Positions 20,600 through 33,913 are shown, counted from the stretch's first letter. The stretch: 64,000 nt of DNA from Acidobacteriota bacterium (GCA_019244185.1 JAFATB010000018.1:147300-211299), one strand, 5' to 3'. Numbers and translations are program-made. The notes: generated by a model not told the origin, from the sequence alone.

Positions 20600-23098
20600 T
20601 CAGTGCACCGTTTCCATCACGACGGCTTCGCTGATGTGCGGCTCCCGCGGCAAGACGTCCGCGGCGAGCTCCTCGAACGCGACCACGACGAGCGTCTGAT
20701 CGTCTTCCGGCGGCCGGTTGCGCGTGAACTTGCGCACGGCCGTCAGCAGCGCTTTCTTCATCTCGTCCGCGGAGGCGCGTCCCGCCTTGACGATGGTCTC
20801 TTCGAAGCGCTCGAAACCGAATGGCTCGCCGTCGTCGTCGATCGCCTCGATGAGGCCGTCGCTGTACAGCACGAGCCGGTCGCCCGGCGCGAACTCGACG
20901 CGGTGCTCGCGGAACGCCTCGCGTCTCCGCACGCCCAGCGGAAATCCCCACGACGACAGCGCCTCGGTTTTTGCCGTCGCGGCGCGGTAGACGTACGGGT
21001 CGAGGTGACCGGCCGACGAGAAGCGGAGCGTCTGCGCGTGCGGATCGAGCACGCCGAAGAAGAAGGTCATCAGCATCCGCTTCGGCGCGGTCTTCTGCAC
21101 GATCTCGTTGAGCACGTCGAGCACGGCGCGCGGCGCGGGATCGTAGTCGACCTGCACCATCAGCGCGGCCTTGGCCATGGCCATGACGATGCCGCTGGTG
21201 AGGCCGTGGCCGGAGACGTCGCCGAACGCGATGCCGATCTCGCCGCTCGGCAGCGGCAGGAAGTCGAAGTAGTCGCCGCCGATCTCGGTGGCGGCGCGGT
21301 AATGCGAGGCGACGGTCGCGCCGGCGAGCGACGGCGCGTCGAGCGGCAGGAGCGCGGCCTGGATGCGGTTCGCGGCGTCGATCTCCGCCTTCACGCGCTC
21401 GCGCTCGACGATGCGCTTCACGTGCGGCGCGAGGTCTTCGTACGTGTAGACGACTTCGCGCCGCGTCAGCAGCGCGGAGATCGCGAAGGCGATGAGGCCG
21501 AGGATCGGCAGCGCGAGGACGATGGTCAGCTCGCGCGCGAGCTCGCCGCGCGCGACGGAGAGCAGCGGAAGCACGAGCGTCGCCAGCGAGCCGCCGAAGA
21601 GCGCGGTGGTGGCCGTGAGGAGGTCGTAGGCGAGAAACGTGATGATGACCACGGCGATGCCGCCGAAGCCGAACAGCATCCGCGCGTTCACCGGCTCGAT
21701 CGGCGGCGCGATCGCTCCGGCGATGACGCCGAGCACGAGCATCGCGAGGACGCCGAGCCAGAGCACGCGCCGCCGGTGCGACCACGCCAGCACGAAGAGC
21801 ACGCCGCCGACGGTGACGAGCAGCGCCTCGCACGCCGCCTGCACGAGCGCGTACAGCGGACCTCCGCTGTAGAGGATCGCGCTCGTGCCGCCGGTCGTCG
21901 CGGTCGCCCAGCCCTGCTGCAACGCGATCGGAATCGCGCCGACGGCGAGCGCCGCGCCGGCCACGGCGGGCGCGAGGAGCGAGCCGCGCAGCAGCGACTG
22001 GCCGACGGTTGCGTTCAGCGGATCGCGGCGCAGGATCGCGTCGAACGCCGCGAGCTTCTCGCCCCAGCGCTCGCGCGCGTAACTCTCGCCGACGGCCCAC
22101 GCGAGGAAGAGCAGAATCGCCGACGGCAGATTACCGAGCAGAAAGCCGAACGCGGTGACCGCCCACGAGATCGCCGGCGCATCGAGCGAGCCGAGACCCC
22201 AGCCATCCGCCATCGACACGCGCGCGAGCAATGCGCCGCCGATGAGGAGCACGATCAGCACGGCGAACAGAAACGCGCCCGTGTTCACGCCCACTTCGCC
22301 CGCGTGATACTTCCTGAGGAAGATCACGATGAGGATCAGCAGCAGGAGGAAGAGCGTCGCGAACTGCAGCAGGACGGAGGCGACGTCGCCGCCGGTGTCG
22401 CCGGTCAGCTGCGCGCCGTCCACGTACTCCTCGCTGAGGTCCCAGCCGGCCTGGCGGTCGCCGACGAAGTAGACGTTCAGATAGAGCGCGAGCTGCGGCA
22501 GCGGAAAGCTCGACGGCACGCGGTAGCGGAAGACCCAGTCGGTACGCGAGCGCAGCACCGTCGGCCGCGCCGACTCGAACTTCGGCGACGGTGCGCCGGC
22601 AAACGTCCGCGAACGCACGAACGCGTCCGCGCGCGGCCGCAGCTGCGCCTCGGTCGCCTTCGCGCCGGGATCGCCGTCGCGCAGCCGCAGCCGCGCCTCG
22701 GTGACCTCGCCCGTCCGCGCGTCGACCTGCACGGCGCCGTGCGGCGGATACTTGTCCTTGTTGAGGTAGTAGTACGTCAGCTGGTACGCGTTGAGTCTCG
22801 GGCCGAGGACCGGATCGTTCCACGCGTCGGCAAGATGCGGGCTGTTGCGCAGCTCTTTCTCGAGATACCGCGACGGATGCCAGATGTTCGTGGCCCACGT
22901 CGACCCGAGCGGGATCCCAAGCTTCTGCGCGGCGTCGTTGGCGATCCGGCGCGCCTCGGAGCGCGTGATGCTGATGCCGCGCGGTTCCGCCGGCCGATAG
23001 AACGGAAGCACCAGCAGCAGCGCGACGACTCCTGCGACGGCGGCCACCAGCGGAGCGACGCGTTTCATGGACGCCGTCATCATAACCGTGCTCTTCAC
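20600..23098 (-). CDS. membrane-anchored SpoIIE/PP2C-family protein phosphatase
   Basis: About 832 aa. An N-terminal transmembrane helix is followed by an extracytoplasmic domain (about 45-235), a block of roughly 8-10 hydrophobic helices (about 240-545), and a C-terminal RsbU/SpoIIE phosphatase domain (about 570-815). The metal-binding acidic positions are in EIGGDYFDF, FGDVSGHG, YSDGLIEA and DDQTLVVV, so the phosphatase should be active. The likely target is an anti-anti-sigma phosphoprotein in a partner-switching cascade, with a signal received through the membrane part; no anti-sigma genes are nearby. The start is uncertain: GTG 23098 has AAAGGA close upstream, with ATGs at 23083, 23080 and 23068 also possible. 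Confidence 0.88.
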   Translation of the reverse strand: MKSTVMMTASMKRVAPLVAAVAGVVALLLVLPFYRPAEPRGISITRSEARRIANDAAQKLGIPLGSTWATNIWHPSRYLEKELRNSPHLADAWNDPVLGPRLNAYQLTYYYLNKDKYPPHGAVQVDARTGEVTEARLRLRDGDPGAKATEAQLRPRADAFVRSRTFAGAPSPKFESARPTVLRSRTDWVFRYRVPSSFPLPQLALYLNVYFVGDRQAGWDLSEEYVDGAQLTGDTGGDVASVLLQFATLFLLLLILIVIFLRKYHAGEVGVNTGAFLFAVLIVLLIGGALLARVSMADGWGLGSLDAPAISWAVTAFGFLLGNLPSAILLFLAWAVGESYARERWGEKLAAFDAILRRDPLNATVGQSLLRGSLLAPAVAGAALAVGAIPIALQQGWATATTGGTSAILYSGGPLYALVQAACEALLVTVGGVLFVLAWSHRRRVLWLGVLAMLVLGVIAGAIAPPIEPVNARMLFGFGGIAVVIITFLAYDLLTATTALFGGSLATLVLPLLSVARGELARELTIVLALPILGLIAFAISALLTRREVVYTYEDLAPHVKRIVERERVKAEIDAANRIQAALLPLDAPSLAGATVASHYRAATEIGGDYFDFLPLPSGEIGIAFGDVSGHGLTSGIVMAMAKAALMVQVDYDPAPRAVLDVLNEIVQKTAPKRMLMTFFFGVLDPHAQTLRFSSAGHLDPYVYRAATAKTEALSSWGFPLGVRRREAFREHRVEFAPGDRLVLYSDGLIEAIDDDGEPFGFERFEETIVKAGRASADEMKKALLTAVRKFTRNRPPEDDQTLVVVAFEELAADVLPREPHISEAVVMETVH

Positions 23099-23151
23099 GC
23101 GTCCTTTGATACGTTCATGCGGCGATTCGGTTGCTACACTTGCGCTCTCGC

Positions 23152-24384
23152 ATGCAGAACAGCACCGCGATCAGCGACCGCCGCGCGACGTACGCGCTCG
23201 CGGTGCTGACGTTCATCAATCTCTTCAACTACGTCGACCGCTGGGTCGTGGCCGCGGTGGTCGAGCCGATGAAGCACGCGCTGTCGCTCAGCGACACGCA
23301 GCTCGGCTTCCTCAACCTCGGCTTCATCATCGTCTACGCCGCGGCCTCGCCGATCTTCGGCTCGCTCGGTGACAAGCGCGCGCGTCCGCCGCTGATCGCG
23401 ATCGGCGTCGGCATCTGGAGTTTCGCCACGGGCCTGGGCGGCTTCGCGCGCGGCTTCTGGTCGCTCTTCAGCGCGCGCTCGACGGTCGGCATCGGCGAGG
23501 CAGCGTACGGCACGATCGCGCCGGCGCTGCTGTCGGATCAGTTCGCGTACGAGAAGCGCGGCCGCGTGATGTCGGTCTTCTTCTCCGCGATCCCGATCGG
23601 CTCGGCGCTCGGCTACGTTCTGGGCGGACTGGCGGATCGCCATTTCGGCTGGCGTGCGGCCTTCTGGATCGCCGGATTTCCGGGCGTGCTGCTGGCCATC
23701 CTGGTGCTCTTCGTGAAGGATCCGCCGCGCGGACAGAACGACGTGGCGACGATGCACCACGCGCCGCCAGCGAACGCGAACGCGTATCGCGAGCTGCTGC
23801 GCAACCGCCCGTACGTGCTGGCAGTGCTCGGTTACGCCGCATACACGTTCGCGCTGGGCGGGCTCGGATTCTGGATGCCGGCGTTCCTCGAGCGCGCGCG
23901 CGGGATGTCGCGGTCGGAGTCGACGGTGACGTTCGGCGCGATCGTGATCGTGACCGGCTTCACCGGCACCGCGCTCGGCGGCTGGCTCGGCGACAAGTTT
24001 CTCGCGCGGACGAAGCAGTCGTATCTGTGGGTCTCGGGGATCGCCACGCTGATCGCGACGCCGTTCACGTTCGTGGCGCTGACGAACCACGCGAAGCCGG
24101 TGTACCTCGGCGCGATCATCGTGGCCGAGGTGCTCATCTTCATGTGCACCGGACCGATCAACTCCGCGATCGTGAATCTGGTCTCGCCGCTGGAGCGCGC
24201 GACGGCCGTCGGTTTCTCGGTGCTGGTGATGCACTTCCTCGGCGACATTCCGTCGCCGCCGCTGATCGGCATGCTCTCGGACGCGAGCTCGCTCGAGCGC
24301 GGGTTCCTGGTCGTGCCGGTGGCGGTGCTGCTTGCGGGCGTGATCTGGACTTACGCCGCGTGGCGCACGCCGGCCGATGCGTAA
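23152..24384 (+). CDS. MFS transporter, Spinster-like
   Basis: A 410-aa, 12-helix major-facilitator carrier. The N-terminal half shows FINLFNYVDRWVVAAVVEPM, DTQLGFLNLGFI and GSLGDKRARPPL, patterns of the Spinster (Spns) subfamily. Spinster-type proteins move lysophospholipids and sphingolipid-like substrates. The ATG at 23152 is preferred; a TTG seven codons upstream is also in frame. A TACACT hexamer ends 11 bases before the ATG and no good Shine-Dalgarno is visible. The acyltransferase gene overlaps its last 8 bases, suggesting the two proteins act together on a lipid. Confidence 0.87.
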   Translation: MQNSTAISDRRATYALAVLTFINLFNYVDRWVVAAVVEPMKHALSLSDTQLGFLNLGFIIVYAAASPIFGSLGDKRARPPLIAIGVGIWSFATGLGGFARGFWSLFSARSTVGIGEAAYGTIAPALLSDQFAYEKRGRVMSVFFSAIPIGSALGYVLGGLADRHFGWRAAFWIAGFPGVLLAILVLFVKDPPRGQNDVATMHHAPPANANAYRELLRNRPYVLAVLGYAAYTFALGGLGFWMPAFLERARGMSRSESTVTFGAIVIVTGFTGTALGGWLGDKFLARTKQSYLWVSGIATLIATPFTFVALTNHAKPVYLGAIIVAEVLIFMCTGPINSAIVNLVSPLERATAVGFSVLVMHFLGDIPSPPLIGMLSDASSLERGFLVVPVAVLLAGVIWTYAAWRTPADA

Positions 24385-25630
24385 GCTCGTCACCGCGTTC
24401 CTCGCGCTCTGCATGCGCATCTTCTACCGGCGCATCGAGCTCGCCGGCACGGAGCGCATTCCGGACGGGCCGGTGATCTTCGCGATGAACCATCCGAACG
24501 GGCTCGTCGATCCGCTGTTCCTCGTCTGCTTCGCGCCGCGTCCCGTGTCGTTCCTCGCGAAGGCGCCGCTGTTCCGCTATCCGGTCATCAGCTTCTTCGT
24601 GCACCTCTTCGACTCGATCCCGGTCTATCGGAAGCAGGACCACAACACGCGCGGCAGCAACGAAGAGACGTTCTCCCGCGCGCGCGACGTGCTGCGGCGC
24701 GGCGGCGCGATCGCGATTTTTCCCGAAGGCACGACGCACGACGACGCGCAGCTGCGCGAGCTGAAGACGGGCGCCGCGCGCATCGCGTTGGGCGCGCGAC
24801 TCGAGGCCATGTCGGTGGTGCCGGTCGGCATCTACTACACGGCCAAACACGTCTTTCGCAGCTCGGCGCTGGTGGTGTTCGGCGAGCCGCTGACGGTCGC
24901 GTCGAGCGACGAGTCGCCGGGCGCGGTCGAGCAGCTGACGGCGGAGATCGATGCGGGGCTCGATGCGGTGACCCTGCAGGCGGACTCGCGCGCCGCGCTC
25001 GCGCTCGTCGCGCGCGCGGAGGACATCTTCTCCGCGACCGACGCGCTGCCGCTCCCCGCGGAGTTCGGACTGCAGCGGCGTTTCGTCGACGGCTACCGCT
25101 ATCTCGCCACGCACGATCCGGCGCGCCTCGCGCGCCTCGAAACCGCGGTCACGCAATTCGAGGCCGAGTTGCGCCGCGCGGGCGTCGACGTGCAGAACCT
25201 CGTGCATCGCGGCGGCGCGGCGCGCGCGTTTCGCGTGATCGTGCTGCTGCCGCTCGCGCTCCTCGGCGCAATCGTGAGCTATCCGACGTATCGCCTCATC
25301 GGCGTGCTCGCGAAGCGCTTCTCCGGCGGCGAAGACGCGGTCGTTGCGACGATCAAGCTCCTCGCCGCGCTCGCGCTCTATCCGCTGACGTATCTCGCGA
25401 TCGCGTATCTCGTCGGGATGCGTTTCGGCGTGCCGACGGGACTCGTCGTGCTGCTCGTGCTGCCGTTTCTCGCGTACCTCGCGCTGCGCGTGTTCGAAGA
25501 CATCGACGAGGTGCTCGCCGACGCGCGCGCGTTCGCGCATCGCGACGACCGCGCGCGGCTGCTGCAGCAGCGCGAGGCGATCCGCAACGAGTTCGTCGCG
25601 GTGGCCGAAGAGATGGCCGCGCGGCGCTGA
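24377..25630 (+). CDS. PlsC-type 1-acylglycerol-phosphate acyltransferase family protein
   Basis: A 417-aa acyltransferase. The N-terminal 220 residues form the PlsC domain, with the catalytic NHPNGLVD (HX4D, near residue 37) and the substrate-binding FPEGTTH (near 115). The C-terminal half is longer than in a standard PlsC and contains two pairs of hydrophobic helices (about 288-310 and 330-375) and a charged tail, as in Gpat-like membrane acyltransferases. The gene overlaps the 3' end of the Spinster-like carrier gene. Acyl acceptor is unknown; lysophospholipid re-acylation is a reasonable inference from the neighbour. Confidence 0.9.
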   Translation: MRKLVTAFLALCMRIFYRRIELAGTERIPDGPVIFAMNHPNGLVDPLFLVCFAPRPVSFLAKAPLFRYPVISFFVHLFDSIPVYRKQDHNTRGSNEETFSRARDVLRRGGAIAIFPEGTTHDDAQLRELKTGAARIALGARLEAMSVVPVGIYYTAKHVFRSSALVVFGEPLTVASSDESPGAVEQLTAEIDAGLDAVTLQADSRAALALVARAEDIFSATDALPLPAEFGLQRRFVDGYRYLATHDPARLARLETAVTQFEAELRRAGVDVQNLVHRGGAARAFRVIVLLPLALLGAIVSYPTYRLIGVLAKRFSGGEDAVVATIKLLAALALYPLTYLAIAYLVGMRFGVPTGLVVLLVLPFLAYLALRVFEDIDEVLADARAFAHRDDRARLLQQREAIRNEFVAVAEEMAARR

Positions 25631-25634
25631 GGTC

Positions 25635-25640
25635 TACAAT
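25635..25640 (+). promoter_or_regulatory. candidate -10 element close to a start codon
   Basis: TACAAT ends five bases before the ATG of the MBL-fold lipoprotein gene. If used as a -10 element, transcription would start at or next to the ATG, giving a leaderless or nearly leaderless message. Confidence 0.35.
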
Positions 25641-25645
25641 CGTCC

Positions 25646-26647
25646 ATGCGCAACTCGATCGTGGCTCTCGCGGCTCTGACGCTCGCCGCCTGCTCGCAAT
25701 CCACCGCGAACCTGCATCTGCAGACCGGCCCCGAGACGCACGCGATTGGCGGCGGCGGACGCACGGCGACCTTCGAATACCTCGGCGCCGGCGGCTGGCT
25801 GATCCGCCGCGGCAGCGACGCCGTGCTCACCGCGCCGTTCTTCACGAATCCGAGCTTCCTGCGCCTGCCGTTCCGCACGAGCAGCAATCACGCGGTCGTG
25901 CAGCAGCACCTCGATCGCCTCGGCAATCTCGACGACGTGCGCGTCGTCGTCACCGGACACGCGCACTACGACCACATCATGGACCTGCCGGAGGTGCTGC
26001 CGCGCGTGCCCGCATCCGCGCCGATCGTCGGCGGCGTCACCGTCTGCAACACGCTCGCGTCCGCGCTGGCGGGACACGCGTGCGAGTCGATGCTGACGCG
26101 CGCCGGCACACGCAACGCCGCGGCCACGCCGTTCAATGTGAACGCGCGCGTCCGCGTGCTGCCGTACTTTTCCGAGCACGCGTCGCACGTCGCACACATC
26201 CGCGCGCTCAACGGCCATTACGCGTCGCCGCTCGCGCACGTACCCGCCAAGCCGAACGCGTGGCGCGAAGGGGAGACGCTCGCGTACCTCATCGACTTCC
26301 TCGACGCGAACGGCGCGCCCGAGCTGCGCGTCTGGTACGTCGACGCGTCGCCGAACACGCCGTATGGCTTGCCCGACGACGCGACGCTGCACGACAAGCG
26401 CGTCGACGTCGCCATCTTTTGCGTCGGCAACTGGAACCAGCAGGCGGATTATCCGAAGGCGTATCTCGCGGCGCTCGCGCCGTCGTACGCGCTCCTCGGC
26501 CACTGGGAGAACTTCTTCCGGAGCGCCGATCGTCCGCCGCTCGCGTTGCGTGCGGCGGACGTCGGTGCGTTCGAGGCGCTCGTGGCGCAGGCGAACGTGC
26601 CGTACACGCTGCCCGATCGCCACAAGGTCATCACGATCCAGTATTAG
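25646..26647 (+). CDS. MBL-fold metallohydrolase lipoprotein
   Basis: A 333-aa putative lipoprotein. MRNSIVALAALTLAAC is a clear type II signal with Cys16 as the lipidated residue, so it sits in the cell envelope. TGHAHYDH is the HxHxDH metal motif of the metallo-beta-lactamase fold; DASPNTPYG may supply the bridging Asp, and GHWENFF a later His. The opening FEYLGAGGWLIRRGSDAVLT resembles lipid- and nucleotide-cleaving MBL members more than true lactamases. It is 15 bases after the acyltransferase gene, so a lipid-related hydrolase is possible but unproven. Its 3' end overlaps that of the S10 gene by 17 bases, tail to tail. Confidence 0.85.
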   Translation: MRNSIVALAALTLAACSQSTANLHLQTGPETHAIGGGGRTATFEYLGAGGWLIRRGSDAVLTAPFFTNPSFLRLPFRTSSNHAVVQQHLDRLGNLDDVRVVVTGHAHYDHIMDLPEVLPRVPASAPIVGGVTVCNTLASALAGHACESMLTRAGTRNAAATPFNVNARVRVLPYFSEHASHVAHIRALNGHYASPLAHVPAKPNAWREGETLAYLIDFLDANGAPELRVWYVDASPNTPYGLPDDATLHDKRVDVAIFCVGNWNQQADYPKAYLAALAPSYALLGHWENFFRSADRPPLALRAADVGAFEALVAQANVPYTLPDRHKVITIQY

Positions 26648-28163
26648 ACGCGCCGCGGATGAACGACACGAGATCGTCGTGCAGCTTCCGGTGCGCGGTG
26701 CGGTCGATGTACATCATGTGGCCGCCGGCGTAGTAGTGCAGCGTCACGTTCGGCCGCAGCTCCGGCTCGATCTGCATGCGCGCGAAGGTGTAGTTCGTCG
26801 CGCCGAAGGGCGTGGCCAGATCGTAGTAGCCATTCGCGACGAAAACCTTGAGGAAGGGGTTCTGCGTCATCGCGCCGCGCAGCGTTTCCGCGACGTCGAG
26901 ATAGCGGTTCTGATAGCGGTCGAAGCTCCACGGCCGCGCTTTGTCGGTGAGGATCTCGTACGGCGTGTCGGTCTCGAATTTCAGCACGCGGCGCACGTAG
27001 TCGTTGAAGACGGCCGTGTACTCGCCGTAGATCGCGGAGTAGGACGGATCGTCTTCCGAGCTCTCGCCCGCGGCGTCGCGGTCGATGCCGATGAAGCGGC
27101 CGTCGAGACGTCCGACGGTGCGGCGGCGGTCGCGCAGGAGCTCCTTGTCGTAGCGGTCGATGTCGATGCGGAGGTTCGTGCGGTCGAGGTACTCGCGCGA
27201 GAGGCCGGTGAGCCGTGAGAGCCGCTCGATGATCGACGCGCGATCGGTGGCGCTGATGCGGTCGCCCTGCATCAGCGCGTGCGTGTAATCGCCGAGGGCG
27301 AAGGCTTCGGACTCCGCGACGGCACGCTCGACGCCGGCGCTCTGCAGATCGGCGGGAAGACGCTTGTGGTACCACGAGATCGCCGTGTACGTCGGCAGGA
27401 AGAGGATGTACGGCAGATCGGTGGCGGTGTCGAAGCGCGCGGTGGCGAAGTTGAGAATCGACGAGATCAATACGATCCCGTTGAGGTAGAAGCCCTGGCC
27501 GTGCAGCCAGCCCGCGAGTCCGGCCGCGCGCGTCGTGCCGTAGCTCTCGCCAGCGACGAACTTCGGCGAGCTCCATCGTGCGTTGCGCGTCGTCCAGAGG
27601 CGGATCACCTCGCCGACGGACTCGATGTCGGAGTCGACGCTATGAAACTTCTTCGCGTCCTCGAACGGAATGGCGCGGCTGAAGCCGGTCGACACCGGAT
27701 CGATGAAGACGAGGTCCGTCGCGTCGAGCAGCGTGGCCTCGTTGTCGACGAGGTGATACGGCGGCGCGCCGGCGTGACCCTCTTCGTCGCCGTACGCGAC
27801 GCGGCGCGGACCGAACGCGCCCATGTGCAGCCACACCGACGACGAGCCGGGACCGCCGTTGAACGTGTACGTCACGGGGCGTTTCGCCGGATCGGCGCCG
27901 TCGCGCGTGTACGAGACGACGAAGAAGCTCGCGCGCGGATCGCCCTTGTCGTCCTTGAGCACCATCGTGCCGGCGCGCGCGGTGTACGCGATGGTCTCGC
28001 CGCCCGCGCGCATGGTGCCGCTGGTGGTGACGATCTGGTCCGGCGGCACTTCTTTTTTCTCGCGCGGCGCGTCCGATTTTTTGTCGGGTTTGTCGGCCGG
28101 CCGCTCCTGCGCGGAAGCGACGCACGCGAGAGTCATCACGAAGACGGCGAGCAGTTTTTTCAT
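26631..28163 (-). CDS. S10 family serine carboxypeptidase
   Basis: Secreted alpha/beta-hydrolase peptidase of about 510 aa that removes C-terminal residues. The signal peptide is MKKLLAVFVMTLACVASA, then a Lys/Asp-rich linker. NGGPGSSS forms the substrate C-terminus site, GESYGTTRA holds the catalytic Ser, ANGYYDLATPF the Asp, and YAGGHMMY the His. Starting at ATG 28163 gives the signal peptide; a longer frame adds an implausible Arg/Cys-rich leader. It is divergent from the M1 aminopeptidase gene, with 89 bases between them, so amino- and carboxypeptidase could share a control region. Confidence 0.92.
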   Translation of the reverse strand: MKKLLAVFVMTLACVASAQERPADKPDKKSDAPREKKEVPPDQIVTTSGTMRAGGETIAYTARAGTMVLKDDKGDPRASFFVVSYTRDGADPAKRPVTYTFNGGPGSSSVWLHMGAFGPRRVAYGDEEGHAGAPPYHLVDNEATLLDATDLVFIDPVSTGFSRAIPFEDAKKFHSVDSDIESVGEVIRLWTTRNARWSSPKFVAGESYGTTRAAGLAGWLHGQGFYLNGIVLISSILNFATARFDTATDLPYILFLPTYTAISWYHKRLPADLQSAGVERAVAESEAFALGDYTHALMQGDRISATDRASIIERLSRLTGLSREYLDRTNLRIDIDRYDKELLRDRRRTVGRLDGRFIGIDRDAAGESSEDDPSYSAIYGEYTAVFNDYVRRVLKFETDTPYEILTDKARPWSFDRYQNRYLDVAETLRGAMTQNPFLKVFVANGYYDLATPFGATNYTFARMQIEPELRPNVTLHYYAGGHMMYIDRTAHRKLHDDLVSFIRGASNTGS

Positions 28164-28252
28164 ACGGCGCAGAAACCTAACACAAACGCGCGGGAAGGGA
28201 TCGCCGCACGGCGCGGTTCCAGTGCGGAACCTTCCGTCCAAGAGAGGACCCC

Positions 28253-30652
<2,400 letters not shown>

Positions 30653-30661
30653 ACTGATGTC

Positions 30662-31360
30662 GTGACCTACCGCGAGCTCCGACCCACGGCCGCGCTGCAG
30701 CCGTGGGTCGAATGTTACTGGACGCGCGGCGAGGACGCGGACACGCGCGAGGCGAACCGCATCCTGCCGGACGGCTGCGCCGATCTCGTCTTCGATCTGA
30801 CGCGGGAGGAGGCGTTCGCCGTCGGCACGATGACGACCGCGCTCGTGCTGCCGCCGTCGCCGGGACAGCGCTTCTTCGGCGTGCGCTTCCGTCCCGGACG
30901 CGCCGCGGCGTTCCTGCGCATTCCGCTCGCGGAGATCACGGACGCGCGCGTGCCGCTGCGCGAGCTGTGGCGCGACGTGCCGCGTCCTGACCGCATCAAC
31001 TGTGACGACATTGAACGCGAGCTGCTGCGCCGTCTCGATCCCGAGCGCGACGCGCGCGTCGACGCGGCGATCGCGCGCATCATCGACAGCGATGGCGCGG
31101 AGCGCATCGAGCCGCTCGCGCGCGAGCTCGGCATCTCGCGGCAGCATCTCGCGCGGCAGTTCCTGCATCACGTCGGCGTCTCGCCGAAGACGTTCGCGCG
31201 GGTGATGCGCTTCCGGCGTCTGGTGTCGCGCGCGCACGCGGACGCCGACTGGGCGGACGTCGCGGCGCGACACGGCTACTACGACCAGTCGCATCTCATC
31301 GCCGAGTTTCGCGCGCTGGCGGGCACGACGCCGAACGCGTTCCATTTTTCCAATCCGTAG
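30662..31360 (+). CDS. AraC family transcriptional regulator
   Basis: A 232-aa regulator. The N-terminal half (YRELRPTAALQPWVECYWT, PDGCADLVFDL) matches the small sensor domain found in many AraC proteins lacking a cupin, and residues about 130-230 hold the double helix-turn-helix (ARELGISRQHLARQF and RHGYYDQSHLIAEFR). Translation starts at GTG 30662, where a TAGACT hexamer ends six bases upstream and no Shine-Dalgarno is apparent. A VOC protein gene follows 27 bases later, a common pairing in which the regulator controls a small detoxifying enzyme. Confidence 0.88.
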   Translation: MTYRELRPTAALQPWVECYWTRGEDADTREANRILPDGCADLVFDLTREEAFAVGTMTTALVLPPSPGQRFFGVRFRPGRAAAFLRIPLAEITDARVPLRELWRDVPRPDRINCDDIERELLRRLDPERDARVDAAIARIIDSDGAERIEPLARELGISRQHLARQFLHHVGVSPKTFARVMRFRRLVSRAHADADWADVAARHGYYDQSHLIAEFRALAGTTPNAFHFSNP

Positions 31361-31387
31361 CGACGCGCGCGGCGCTAGATTCGGGGC

Positions 31388-31762
31388 ATGAAAGTCACGC
31401 CGGTTCTCGTCGTTCCCTCCATCGAACCGAATCTGCCGCTGTGGGAAGCGCTCGGCTTCGCGCGTACGGCCGAGGTGCCGCACGGCGATGCGCTCGGTTT
31501 CGTCATCCTCGCGCGGGACGGCGCGGAGATCATGTACCAGACGCTCGACAGCGTGCGCGCCGACGAGCCGCGGGCGCTGGAGAAGGCGAAGCCCGGCACC
31601 GCGTCGCTCTTCGTCGAAGTCGCGGATCTCGACGCCGCCGTCGCAGCGCTGCCGGCGGATACGGACATCTTCGTCGCGCGCCGCACCACGCCGTACGGCG
31701 CGACGGAGACGTTCCTGCGCGACGCCGCGGGGAACGTGATCACTCTGGCGCAGTTCGGCTAG
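31388..31762 (+). CDS. VOC family (glyoxalase/bleomycin-resistance-like) protein
   Basis: A 124-aa vicinal oxygen chelate protein built of two beta-alpha-beta-beta-beta modules (LPLWEALGFAR... and the mirrored C-terminal half ending FLRDAAGNVITLAQFG). The terminal Glu of ATETFLRD and the GNVITL segment are typical. Few metal-binding His/Glu positions are kept, so it may be a binding protein rather than a lyase. A TAGATT hexamer lies six bases before the ATG. Function is likely detoxification or small-molecule binding controlled by the adjacent AraC protein. Confidence 0.82.
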   Translation: MKVTPVLVVPSIEPNLPLWEALGFARTAEVPHGDALGFVILARDGAEIMYQTLDSVRADEPRALEKAKPGTASLFVEVADLDAAVAALPADTDIFVARRTTPYGATETFLRDAAGNVITLAQFG

Positions 31763-31763
31763 A

Positions 31764-31799
31764 AGAAAAAAACGCGGCGGCCGTTGCCGGCCGCCGCGT
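31764..31799. terminator. groESL terminator
   Basis: ACGCGGCGGCC (31772-31782) and GGCCGCCGCGT (31789-31799) form a perfect 11-bp stem with a six-base loop. Read on the minus strand it is followed by GTTTTTTTC, a strong intrinsic terminator for the groESL operon. It also lies 10 bases after the VOC stop codon but has no T-tract in that direction. Confidence 0.88.
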
Positions 31800-31828
31800 C
31801 GTAAACGAACTTCGTTGTTACTACGGAA

Positions 31829-33487
<1,659 letters not shown>

Positions 33488-33799
33488 TTATCCTTCGACG
33501 ATCGCGAGGACTTCGTCTTCGCGCAGAATCGTGTACTCGACGTCATCGAGCTTGATCTCGGTGCCGGAGTACTTGCCGATGAGGACGGTGTCGCCCTTCT
33601 TGACGTCGAGTTTGATGCGCTTGCCGTTGTCGTCGAACTTTCCTTCGCCGACGGCGATGACTTCCGCTTCCTGCGGCTTTTCCTTGGCGGTGTCGGGGAT
33701 GATGATGCCGCCGCGGACCTGCTCCTTCGCTTCCTTGCGGCGCACGACGATGCGGTCGTACAGCGGCCGGAGCTTCAGCTCGGATGCAACTGCTGCCAT
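33488..33799 (-). CDS. groS: co-chaperonin GroES (10 kDa)
   Basis: A 103-aa heptameric lid of Gro[18 protein letters not shown] opens the fold, the mobile loop region is [22 protein letters not shown], and [16 protein letters not shown] is conserved. ATG 33799 is chosen because AAAGGAGA lies just upstream and it gives a standard-length protein; the same frame stays open much further upstream but runs through the CIRCE promoter region. First gene of the operon. Confidence 0.97.
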   Translation of the reverse strand: MAAVASELKLRPLYDRIVVRRKEAKEQVRGGIIIPDTAKEKPQEAEVIAVGEGKFDDNGKRIKLDVKKGDTVLIGKYSGTEIKLDDVEYTILREDEVLAIVEG

Positions 33800-33886
33800 G
33801 ACGTATCTCCTTTCGATGGTACTGCTTGAATGATTTTTAGCGGGGCGTGCCCGCATCCGGATTTCCTGAAGTAGAGAAACGCGCGT

Positions 33887-33913
33887 TTGGCACTCGCGTC
33901 TCTTGAGTGCTAA
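33887..33913. promoter_or_regulatory. CIRCE operator (HrcA binding site) of groESL
   Basis: TTGGCACTC, nine bases, GAGTGCTAA: the CIRCE inverted repeat with one departure from the consensus (TTAGCACTC). It lies 88 bases before groES on the minus strand. HrcA represses groESL at this site until heat shock. hrcA itself is not in the window. Confidence 0.95.

Noticed and set aside
20603..23209. 868-codon plus-strand frame opposite the SpoIIE phosphatase
   Set aside because: Low-complexity Arg/Glu/Asp composition and complete overlap with a well-motifed gene. No credible start context.
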